Positions 1 through 8,299 of a DNA stretch of 64,000 bases are shown in pieces. Position numbers and translations under genes: made by a program. Position 1 is the first letter of the stretch; each line of letters starts with the position of its first letter. This DNA is from Saccharomycopsis malanga (taxonomy: Eukaryota > Ascomycota > Saccharomycetes > Ascoideales > Saccharomycopsidaceae). The DNA is taken from assembly GCA_004014935.1 (NCBI GenBank), contig CP025322.1, forward strand, positions 3,100,001 through 3,164,000, given 5' to 3'. The notes beneath the pieces were generated by a model that was given only the letters and a program-made list of their open reading frames with translations, did no database searches and was not told the origin of the DNA.

Positions 1-714
1 AAAATCAGCAACGTCAGAAACCTTCGCCAAGTTTGGTAGTTTCTTGTGTGCCTTCTCCTTGACCGCAACTAACTTCTTGATCGACTTGGAGATCTCCACT
101 GGCTTGGTGTCAATGGCATAATGTCTGAGATCGATGTCACCGTCGCTATTCTTGTTTAGAATAAGAACTCTTCGGATGGACGACACCTTGGTGGCCTGAG
201 GCGATATTGGCGGAAACATACTCTGTAACAATGTGATCATCACCTTTTCATGAGGCTCTGCTTTGGCAGGACTCGTGAACCCATTGAGTACTAATAGCGG
301 GGGATTCAAATATTCTTTCGATTCCTTGCCTTGTGATTTGGGGTGTTTCAAGATCCTTCTCACATCTTTACATAGAGAGTAGTTTTTCACTCTGAACACC
401 AACGTAGGGCCTCTTGGAAGTCTCGTGAGCCTCAATGTAACCGTTCCCGACTCAGATTGACTGAAAACCAACATGTGGGAAACCCCCAACAGGCCGGCCA
501 TCACCACAAAGTCCTTCAATTTGTTCGACTTCCGCTCTTTCAAGTTGATAGCAGTATGCGGTTGCATCACATTTCTCATATCGCTCACTAGTTGGGTCAC
601 CGAATGGTTCTTAAGTGCGTCTCCTACCGACAAAACCATCGACCGCGGCGTCAGCGAAACTGCCTCCTCTGATGGAGCAACATGCGTTCTCGTTTTTCTT
701 CTGTGTCTGGCCAT
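1..714 (-). CDS. SSF1: Ssf1/Ssf2-type Brix-domain ribosome biogenesis factor (partial)
   Basis: Reading the minus strand from the ATG at 714 gives 238 uninterrupted codons that run off the window edge, so the C-terminus is missing. The protein opens with a basic stretch (MARHRRKTRTH) and continues into a Brix domain. QPHTA (about residue 51) and LKERKSNKLKDF (about 58-69) match the yeast Ssf1/Ssf2 signature closely, followed by PPLLVLNGF. In yeast these proteins act in the nucleolus in 27S pre-rRNA processing and 60S subunit assembly. The gene is divergent from RRP3, another ribosome-biogenesis gene, across a 612-bp spacer. Residue 75 is a CTG codon at a position that is Pro in S. cerevisiae, so it does not decide the genetic code. 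The identification is firm from sequence recall; paralogue status (SSF1 or SSF2) cannot be told. Confidence 0.93.
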   Translation of the reverse strand, partial: MARHRRKTRTHVAPSEEAVSLTPRSMVLSVGDALKNHSVTQLVSDMRNVMQPHTAINLKERKSNKLKDFVVMAGLLGVSHMLVFSQSESGTVTLRLTRLPRGPTLVFRVKNYSLCKDVRRILKHPKSQGKESKEYLNPPLLVLNGFTSPAKAEPHEKVMITLLQSMFPPISPQATKVSSIRRVLILNKNSDGDIDLRHYAIDTKPVEISKSIKKLVAVKEKAHKKLPNLAKVSDVADF

Positions 715-1326
715 TGTAAATATAGAATACCTCGTTCTCGTCACCGTTCACAGTTGACTACTTGATCTTTAGTACCGCTCTTCACCATATATAAAAAATT
801 TTTTTTTCAGAGCATCGCATCCATGCGATTGGTGCGTAATGGTGCATGAAAATGCATATCCTCTACTATATGAACATTCTGATTTGGAAAGGTGGTATGA
901 TTCGACGATGAGTGAGTATGGTATGTGAGTGATGTTAAGAAGATTTCCATTCCCTGAGCCAGTGGCCAAGGGCTGAATAGTTGACAGGCATAAAAACTTT
1001 ATAAACTACAATAAACGAATACTCTTGATGCAATGGATTGATGATCAACATTAACACCAGTCAGAGTAATAAATAACATTAACACCAGTTAGATTAATGA
1101 AGAAATACAACTGAATAAGAACAATAGGTTAAAGTAGGATGGAACTGGCACCAATCAACATTTGCCTGTGTATTATGCAGGGCATCGCATGGCACATGAC
1201 TGAAATATATTTTTTTTTTTTTTTTTTTTTTTTCAATTTTTCAGTCTTCTCATAGTTAAAATTTTTATACTACTTTATATAGTTACTAGCAGAGGATATT
1301 GAAAGAAAAGTATTTGTGTGCAAAAG
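715..1326. promoter_or_regulatory. Shared divergent promoter SSF1/RRP3 with RRPE and PAC-like motifs
   Basis: The spacer carries AAAAATTTTT at about 794-803 and AAAATTTTT at about 1258-1266, both RRPE-like. ACGATGAGTG at about 905-914 contains the PAC core GATGAG. A pure T run of about 24 bases lies at 1210-1233, the kind of poly(dA:dT) tract that excludes nucleosomes. RRPE and PAC are the established element pair of yeast ribosome-biogenesis genes, and both flanking genes belong to that regulon. Co-regulation is inferred. TGCATG-type hexamers also occur around 822-875. Confidence 0.65.
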
Positions 1327-2832
1327 ATGGGGTCGATAAAAAGTAAGAATCACAAGGTGAGCAAAAAAGAAAAGAGCAAGAAACAGACAAATGAGTTGGC
1401 ATTAAAGATCAAACAGCGTGCTTTGGCTGAACAGGAGAAAGCTAAACAAGAGAAAGCTGAACAGGAGAAAGCTAAACAGAATAAAGAGATAGATAGTAAT
1501 GATGAAGATGAATCTGACGTAGAAAGTGGCTCCGATAAGGAAGTAGCCTCCGAGGAGCAAACGCAAGAAACACCGGTGAAAAACTTTTCTGAATTTGGAC
1601 TTGTTCCAGAACTTCTTGAGGCCTGTCAACGGTTGAAGTTTAGCAACCCAACACCTATTCAGAATGAAGCGATACCCTGGGCACTACAGGGAAAGGATAT
1701 AATTGGCCTTGCTCAGACAGGATCAGGCAAGACTGCGGCATTTGCGATTCCAATCTTGCAGTCGTTATGGGAACTCCAGACTCCATATTTTGCCTGTGTA
1801 TTGTCGCCTACCAGAGAACTTGCGTATCAGATCAAGGACACGTTCGACGCTCTAGGATCTGGAATGGGGTGCAAGACTGTTTGCATTGTAGGAGGTGTTG
1901 GGATGATGGACCAGGCTAGAGATTTGATGAAGAAACCACATGTGATTGTAGCCACTCCTGGCAGATTGCTAGACCATTTAGAACATACAAAGGGATTCAG
2001 TTTGAGAATGCTCAAGTATTTTGTGATGGATGAGGCTGATCGGTTGTTGGAACTTGAGTTTGGGCCTGTTTTGGACAAGATTTTGGAGTTGATTCCAAAG
2101 AAACGTAACACTTATTTGTTTTCTGCTACCATGACCAGCAAAATCGAAAAGTTACAGAGAGCGTCGTTGAGCAATCCCATCAAGTGTGCGGTGAACGACA
2201 AATATACCACCGTAGACTCGTTGGTCCAGACAATGATGATCATTCCTAGCGGTTACAAGGACACCCATTTGGTGTATTTATTGAACAAGTTTGTTGGTAA
2301 GACCATAATCATCTTCACCCGCACTATTGCCCATTGTCAAAGAACTGCCTTTTTAGGGAAAATACTAGGCTTTCCTATTGTCCCCTTGCACGGGGGACTC
2401 AGCCAGTCCAAACGTCTTGGTGCACTTAACAAGTTCAAAAGTGGTTCTAAACAGATCCTTGTAGCCACCGATGTCGCCGCCCGTGGTTTGGATATTCCAT
2501 CTGTGGATTTGGTGTTGAATTACGACATGCCTACTGATTCCAAGACTTATATTCATAGAGTTGGTAGAACTGCCAGAGCTGGTAAAAGCGGTCGTTCTAT
2601 CAGTTTGGTTACTCAGTACGACATTGAATTAGTTTTGAGAATCGAATCTGTAATGAACAAGAAATTGATTCCAGAAAAACCAGACAATCCCCAGGAGATT
2701 TCCATCTTGCACAAGACTGTCGACAAGGCAATGGTGGCAGCTATTGCAGAGTTGAAACAGTTCCAGGAAAACAGTAAACGTAGCGGTCGTTACAATAACC
2801 GTGGTGGTGACAAGGACCGTGAGGAACGTTAG
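1327..2832 (+). CDS. RRP3: DEAD-box RNA helicase Rrp3 (18S rRNA maturation)
   Basis: ATP-dependent RNA helicase, 501 residues. The open frame extends three codons upstream to a GTG, but the first ATG is at 1327 ([11 protein letters not shown]). A lysine/glutamate-rich N-terminus includes a small EQEKAKQ-type internal repeat. The core follows: Q-motif region ([12 protein letters not shown]...PTPIQ), Walker A AQTGSGKT near residue 130, VMDEAD near 235, LFSATM near 266, ARGLDIP, and [10 protein letters not shown] from about 410. The sequence tracks S. cerevisiae Rrp3 closely, including MMDQARDLM and FGPVLD. Rrp3 is a nucleolar helicase needed for cleavages at the 5' side of 18S pre-rRNA. Its divergent neighbour SSF1 serves the large subunit. 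No oddities seen. Confidence 0.96.
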   Translation: MGSIKSKNHKVSKKEKSKKQTNELALKIKQRALAEQEKAKQEKAEQEKAKQNKEIDSNDEDESDVESGSDKEVASEEQTQETPVKNFSEFGLVPELLEACQRLKFSNPTPIQNEAIPWALQGKDIIGLAQTGSGKTAAFAIPILQSLWELQTPYFACVLSPTRELAYQIKDTFDALGSGMGCKTVCIVGGVGMMDQARDLMKKPHVIVATPGRLLDHLEHTKGFSLRMLKYFVMDEADRLLELEFGPVLDKILELIPKKRNTYLFSATMTSKIEKLQRASLSNPIKCAVNDKYTTVDSLVQTMMIIPSGYKDTHLVYLLNKFVGKTIIIFTRTIAHCQRTAFLGKILGFPIVPLHGGLSQSKRLGALNKFKSGSKQILVATDVAARGLDIPSVDLVLNYDMPTDSKTYIHRVGRTARAGKSGRSISLVTQYDIELVLRIESVMNKKLIPEKPDNPQEISILHKTVDKAMVAAIAELKQFQENSKRSGRYNNRGGDKDREER

Positions 2833-3730
2833 TTGTATATTATTTATTGCATGTTTTGGATATTTTAGTAGGTTTTATTTGAATATACATAGTAGATACT
2901 AATTGTATGAATATAATGAACATAACATCAATAAGAATTGTGTATAATGAGAAGAAGACAGGCATCAATAAGATTAGTCTAGTAGTTTTATTTGAAGCAT
3001 ATCCCGACTTTCTCGAGGTACCACCTTTAAGCAGCGAAAACGATACCAATACGGAGTCCTGTTCCAGTTAATCCGATTGAAGCATTTTCTGCTTTAACGT
3101 ATCTAGCAGCGATAATAAATTAAGATAAACCGATGTCCAAAACAAAAAATAAATAGTTATTTTTAAGTGAAGAACAAAAGATTATTACATATCACTTTTA
3201 TTCAAATATCCCTAACAAAGTCCTCTAAATATCTTGGTAATTACTTTTAATCATTCAATATTATCTCCTACAGACTTGGAATCTGATGGTTGATCATACT
3301 ACATCTTATTTGCACCATTTATCTAATCATTCAGCCACTCTATCGAGACCGTCTTATAATATAAAAGAAATATCACACATACAACTCTTAAAAAAACACA
3401 TCTACAGTAATTATGTTATATCTATCACACGTTTATTCAACAAGACAATGTCAAACTCTAGATTGGCTCTATATTGCAAGCAAAATCACAAGGTCTCCAA
3501 ACTGACAGCATTAAAATAAAGAACAGAAAATAAATGTACAATGAAAAATAACCTAAGAAAACACGACAGACATGGAGAAACAAAATGCAAACAACCACCA
3601 AAAGAGACATAAAAAAAATATGTCAGGAAAAAAAATAAAACAAAAAAAAATGATTAATTATGAATAAAAATGTATGTTTATAGAATGTTTGTTACCAAGA
3701 GGAATATAAAATTGAAAAAAGTGAAACAAT
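2833..3730. other. Convergent intergenic region, RRP3 and GUT2 3' ends
   Basis: The two flanking genes point toward each other, so this holds their 3' untranslated and termination regions. It is A/T-rich, with A-rich stretches near 3600-3660. A 77-codon open frame near 3286-3519 has no recognisable features and is not supported as a gene. Confidence 0.6.
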
Positions 3731-5638
3731 CTATTCGGTTTGGTTGACACCCATTTTTTTGATGTAATCAATAGTTCTTTCGCGTTGTTCTTTCTTAGTT
3801 TTCTTGTCCCAGCCCAATTCGGCAGCCAAGATTTCAACGACTCCATCAACTGCACGGAGAGATTGTCTGGCATCCAAGAAAGCCAATCTTGTTCTTCTTG
3901 CCAAAAAGTCGATAGGAGTTCTGGTGTATTCGTATTTGATGGAATATTTCAACTCTGCGACGGTGAATGGGAATTCAAAGTCTTTGTAGCCAACGTCTTT
4001 GGCCGGTCCACTAGCCAAGACAATTGGGAGTTGGTTCTCCTTGGACTGCTTGAACAATTCTAGGATAATTGGAGCTCTGGTACCGTAATTGTGAGCGTAA
4101 TGTGTAGCAAGTTTTTCATCAATGTCGTAATATTGGATCAATCTCGCAGCCAAAGTTTTATCGTAATCTTCGGCGCCTGCTAATTTCAAGCTTCTGGTGA
4201 TACAAGGCTTGACAGGTTTGCCGAAATCAAAGTCCTTGACAATGTTATCTACAGTTTCTTGGGCCATTTCACGATAAGTGGTCCATTTACCACCGGAGAT
4301 GGTAAGCAAACCAGTAGGAGACTTATGGATCAAGTGAGATCTCACCAAGCCTTGAGTGGAGCCTGTATCGCCTTCTTTAACAGTACGTGGATCACGAACC
4401 AATGGTCTGATGCCAGACCAAGCAGACAAGACGTCTTCTTTTCTTACAGGGAAGGAAATGTACTTTTGCAATTCGCCAAGAATGTCTTCAATCTCCTCCT
4501 CTGTAGGAATAGGATACTCTGTGATTCTCTTTTGTGGGGTATCGGTGGTGCCAGCCAAGACCTTTCCTTGCCAAGGCAAGAAGAACATGACTCTGCCGTC
4601 AGCAGTCGAGGCGTCCAACAAACCCATGTTTTTAGGGGCATAATACTCAGGCAACACAAGATGCACGCCGGCAGAAGGAACAACCATTTTAGGAGCCTGT
4701 TCGATCTTTGGAGGCAATCCTTGTGGGTCATTGTCCATTTCGAGTATTTTGTCGGAAAATGGACCCGTAGCATTGATGACACTGGTTGCTTTGATAGTGA
4801 TTTCTTTACCGGTTTCACGATCCACAGCAACAGCACCTACAACCTTGTTTTCTGGAGATTTGAGCAATCTCTGCACCTCTACATAGTTTACAACAGTGGC
4901 ACCGTGCTCAATAGCAGTGACAGCCAAAGTGGAATTCAATCTGGCGTCGTTGAATATACCATCATGATAAACCAAACCAGCAACCAAGTTTTTGTCTTCT
5001 AACATGGGAGCAATGCTGGATGCGCTTTGTTTAGAAAGCAAATATGAGCTTTTCAAATTCTGTCTGCCAGCAAAGATATCGTACAATTTGGTGCCTACAT
5101 AGAAATAAGGAACTTGCCAGTAATGGTAGACAGGAATCATGATAGGCAAAATGGAGGACAAGTGAGGAGCATTGGAAATAATGGACGCTCTCTCATTAAG
5201 AGCTTCAATAACCAAATCCAACTGGGCCTTGGAAAGCTGGAAAACAGCCTTTTCTAAATATCTGACCCCACCATGGGCCATCTTAGTAGATTTGGAAGAG
5301 GTCCCTGCAGCAAAATCTGTTCTCTCCACCAAGGCAACATTGAGACCTCTGGTGGCAGCATCAACAGCAGTCCCTGTTCCTACAGCACCTCCACCAATAA
5401 TCAAAACGTCAAACTTGTCGGTGGCTTCAAGCTGTTCAATGAGAGACGATCTGGAAGGCGGAGGAGCCCTCGATGTCTGGAGAGCTGCATATTTGGAACC
5501 AGGAACTGGCAACAGCGAATCGTTGGATATACTACTGTATTTTGGCGCCAAATATGAGTTGGCAATATAGGCACTGGAAACAGCACCAGTGAGAAAGGCA
5601 GAAGACCTCAAAAGTCTGCTGGAAAACAATCTGGACAT
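3731..5638 (-). CDS. GUT2: Mitochondrial FAD-linked glycerol-3-phosphate dehydrogenase
   Basis: 635 residues from ATG at 5638 to TAG. The N-terminus (MSRLFSSRLLRSSAFLTGAV) is rich in Arg and Ser with no acidic residues, a mitochondrial presequence, and runs into a short hydrophobic segment. The Rossmann FAD site GGGAVGTG lies at about residues 82-89, followed by KMAHGGVRYLEKA and the C-terminal domain typical of GlpD/Gut2. The enzyme oxidises glycerol-3-phosphate to dihydroxyacetone phosphate at the outer face of the inner membrane, passing electrons to ubiquinone. It serves glycerol catabolism and the glycerophosphate shuttle. I saw no in-frame CTG in the parts checked. Length and motifs match the family; identification is firm. 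Confidence 0.96.
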   Translation of the reverse strand: MSRLFSSRLLRSSAFLTGAVSSAYIANSYLAPKYSSISNDSLLPVPGSKYAALQTSRAPPPSRSSLIEQLEATDKFDVLIIGGGAVGTGTAVDAATRGLNVALVERTDFAAGTSSKSTKMAHGGVRYLEKAVFQLSKAQLDLVIEALNERASIISNAPHLSSILPIMIPVYHYWQVPYFYVGTKLYDIFAGRQNLKSSYLLSKQSASSIAPMLEDKNLVAGLVYHDGIFNDARLNSTLAVTAIEHGATVVNYVEVQRLLKSPENKVVGAVAVDRETGKEITIKATSVINATGPFSDKILEMDNDPQGLPPKIEQAPKMVVPSAGVHLVLPEYYAPKNMGLLDASTADGRVMFFLPWQGKVLAGTTDTPQKRITEYPIPTEEEIEDILGELQKYISFPVRKEDVLSAWSGIRPLVRDPRTVKEGDTGSTQGLVRSHLIHKSPTGLLTISGGKWTTYREMAQETVDNIVKDFDFGKPVKPCITRSLKLAGAEDYDKTLAARLIQYYDIDEKLATHYAHNYGTRAPIILELFKQSKENQLPIVLASGPAKDVGYKDFEFPFTVAELKYSIKYEYTRTPIDFLARRTRLAFLDARQSLRAVDGVVEILAAELGWDKKTKKEQRERTIDYIKKMGVNQTE

Positions 5639-7610
5639 TGTTCAGTGGAATGCGGGGAAGCAGTCTGGCAAAGTAACACTGACGAAGGTAAAACGCTTGA
5701 GCAACGCTGAATTAAGAAAGGTAAGGATCAGAAATTCAAAAAGAAGAAAGAAAGAAAGATAAACAGCAGATGGGCCATCATTTAAAGAATCTAAGAAGCA
5801 AAAAAGCAAGGAAGCAAAAAAAGTGGAAAAGTGAAAAAAAAAAATAAAACAAACTACACACTATAGGTGGGAAGGGAATAAGACCTGGGGTACAAGCCAG
5901 GCGAAGATCATTTCCTACTGTTTCTGGGTTTGTTACCTTGCTTAGCCTAAAGTATGGCTCCATCGCTTTTATTTTTACACTACAATGATTCCATTGTCGG
6001 CTTTATGCTGGATGGTTGACTCACCAGGCCTAATACGGAACGCCGGGCAGGGGGTAGGAAAACCCTCTCCCGGAGGCTGACTGGATAGCAAGTTTTGTTA
6101 GCAAACCAGCAATATTGCCGGCGAACACCGGGACGAGACATTTATATGGACAAATCTAATTTACAACTGAATAAAAGGTCTAAAATGCTAGTTAGTATTG
6201 ACCAAGTTTGTTTCCCCACGTTCCAGCCAAGTTTCGGATCCACTTTCATTGGCTTAACATGGTAAATGACCCCTGTTCGGACTAGGCTCGGACTTTTGTA
6301 TACGAGCGAGCTAAACTGGTTTAATAATAGGTCTGTTGGTTTTAGTTGCTTGTTATTGGGAGCCCCGCTTTTCACAATGTGGGTGAGATCAAGACAGCCG
6401 CAGTGGAGTCAGTCTTCTGGCAGGTGGCTGTGGTATTATAGAACGGGTTGCATTGTAGGGTTCGTTGCCTATATAGTCAGTAACACAAGTTGTAGCAGGT
6501 GGTCGCTTAGTACCCGTCTATCTATTTGAGACATGGTCTTAGTATTTATGATCTGTGATTCCTACATGGACTAGATTGAGTTTTATAGCCTCCGGGTCCT
6601 GAAATGGGTGCCAATCGGGTTCTTCCGTTTACCGTCGTATCTATATATCTGTTATACCAAGCTAGGACCATTAGGACATCAGTCTGTCCATAATTTACCT
6701 TTAGTGCTTGGCCTTTGTAGTGCTCAAAACCCCCCCATTTACCTGTAAATCATCAAATTTACAGTACGTTTATTCGTTGCCCAAACATATAGTGTATGTA
6801 TTTCAACAACAACTACAGTTCTTCAACAGATACGACTATATTTAGCCATAGTTTCGTATATAGAAAAATAAGTTACAGTTCACGACTTTCTACTTGGACT
6901 CCAGAATATGATCAACTCTTGTTGATGCATACAGCCTGCATGAAGATGCAGAAATTAAAAAATTTTCCTTCGAATTTCCAATTGTATTGGCCCCTTTTTA
7001 CGTATGATAATCATTTCTCGTGTCGCTGAAAACCATACAAAAATGTGGAGTAATCCATCAACACCCGCTCCTTATTCGAGAAATTGTTTGAACACAGTAA
7101 TATACATTGTCTCTCGAGTCTAACGCATTTTTTGCATTATATATAACCGTCGGAGACACATCAGATCTTTCAAAAGGAAATTTCTTGAATAGTTGGTATA
7201 GTTAATGAACGATATTAAAGCTCCATCTTCTATACTGCATCATAATGCATCGCCATGCATGATAATACATGAAATATTGTAGCATGATATAGCACTTATA
7301 ATTTTATGCCCAACTGGGGTTTGATTAAAACCAATAACCAAACAGAATCTTGGTAGATAACCGCTGAAATATTACAGTGTAACAATTGTAACTTACTAAC
7401 AATTAACGGATTAAATCACAATCACAAATCTATTTTCTATACTATCGTTTAATATCAACAAACATTCAGTATATTTTGAATGACAGGATACCGTATTCAT
7501 CTTGGCACTGCTCTACTGTATTTCATTGTTAATATCAAGATGACAAATCACTATAACAATAACAAATATCAAGAATAATACTAATAACAGAAATTTCGAT
7601 CACAGTAGAT
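5639..7610. other. Long intergenic region upstream of GUT2
   Basis: About 2 kb without a supported gene. The first 500 bases, upstream of GUT2, include purine-rich tracts (5715-5850) and a GC-rich patch at about 6025-6135. An 87-codon ATG frame at 6266-6529 shows no known motif and is not called. Short TGCATG-type motifs occur around 7240-7270. I see no RNA gene here. Confidence 0.5.
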
Positions 7611-7690
7611 ATCAGTTTTGTATAGACGCCCCTTGTCTAAAGGGACTTGGTAAAATCCTGTGGGGAAAACCCAGACAGGTCCAATCATCA
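7611..7690 (-). repeat. SINE-like family 1, partial copy (3' half, inverted)
   Basis: Read on the minus strand this carries the family body: a GGGTTTTCCCCAC block, TTTACCAAGTCCCTTTAGAC, a degraded GCGTCTATAC and AAACTGATATCTACTG. It lies in the opposite orientation to the copy at 7719-7996, so the two 3' halves form an inverted repeat with a spacer of about 200 bp. Confidence 0.7.
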
Positions 7691-7718
7691 TATTAGTTTA
7701 ACAAATTGGAAAGTAGGA

Positions 7719-7996
7719 CCACTGGGCCATTTGGCTCAGTGATCAGTGTTCTCCAAAAAGCGAAAAACAAGACCTAACAGGAACACGGGTTCGATTTACG
7801 ATACTGAACGTAAATTCACAGGCAAGTGCAATTGTCTGAAAGATGGTCTAGACAAAAGTCTACTTACTTTCCAATTGAGTGACAAGTTTAAGTAGTTTTT
7901 TGGGTTTTCCCCACCGTGTTTTACCAAGTCACCTTAGACATGGCGCGTATATATGAAACTGATACCTACTGGGCTTGAAATATATGATATTATTTA
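7719..7996 (+). mobile_element. SINE-like family 1, near-complete copy
   Basis: Begins with CCACTGGGCCATTTGGCTCA, whose TGGCTCAGTG part fits Pol III box A. It continues to ACGGGTTCGATTTACG (box B), about 65 bases downstream. Next come the conserved middle block (GAACGTAAATTCACAGGCAA), then TTTACCAAGTC, ATGGCGCGTATATATGAAAC and TGGGCTTGAAATATATGATA, ending in a short ATT-type tail. No coding capacity. The element is flanked by inverted partial copies on both sides. Confidence 0.75.
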
Positions 7997-8130
7997 TAAA
8001 AGCAGCGAGTAAAAAGTGTTCGTTTCGGGAATCGAACCCGTGAGCCTGTTCGAGATATTATTCACTAAAATATCCTGCCAGGACTTTTTCTCTTTTGCTA
8101 GATTGCTATCTCCTCAAGCCTTTTTCTCTT
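7997..8130 (-). repeat. SINE-like family 1, partial copy (head, inverted)
   Basis: Minus-strand reading gives box B in CACGGGTTCGATTCCCG, followed by the block ACTTTTTACTCGCTGCTTTT that also follows box B in the copies ending at 13521 and 16605. The head side shows repeated CTCTTTTGC and CCTGCCAGG blocks (plus-strand sense). Box A is not clear. Confidence 0.65.
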
Positions 8131-8299
8131 TGCAAGACTACTTTCCACTGGAAACAAAGATCAATAACAAAGATCAATAACAAATATCAATCCCAATTCA
8201 GGCCAAACCAACCACTTTTAGGCAATTTCTACAAAAACCACTTACAACACAATACAATAGATCAATTTTTATAACATATATAATGCCTGGACGAGATTA

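Noticed and set aside
6266-6529. 87-codon ATG frame upstream of GUT2
   Set aside because: Composition is Trp/Arg/Ser-rich with no recognisable domain, and it lies in a promoter-like region.
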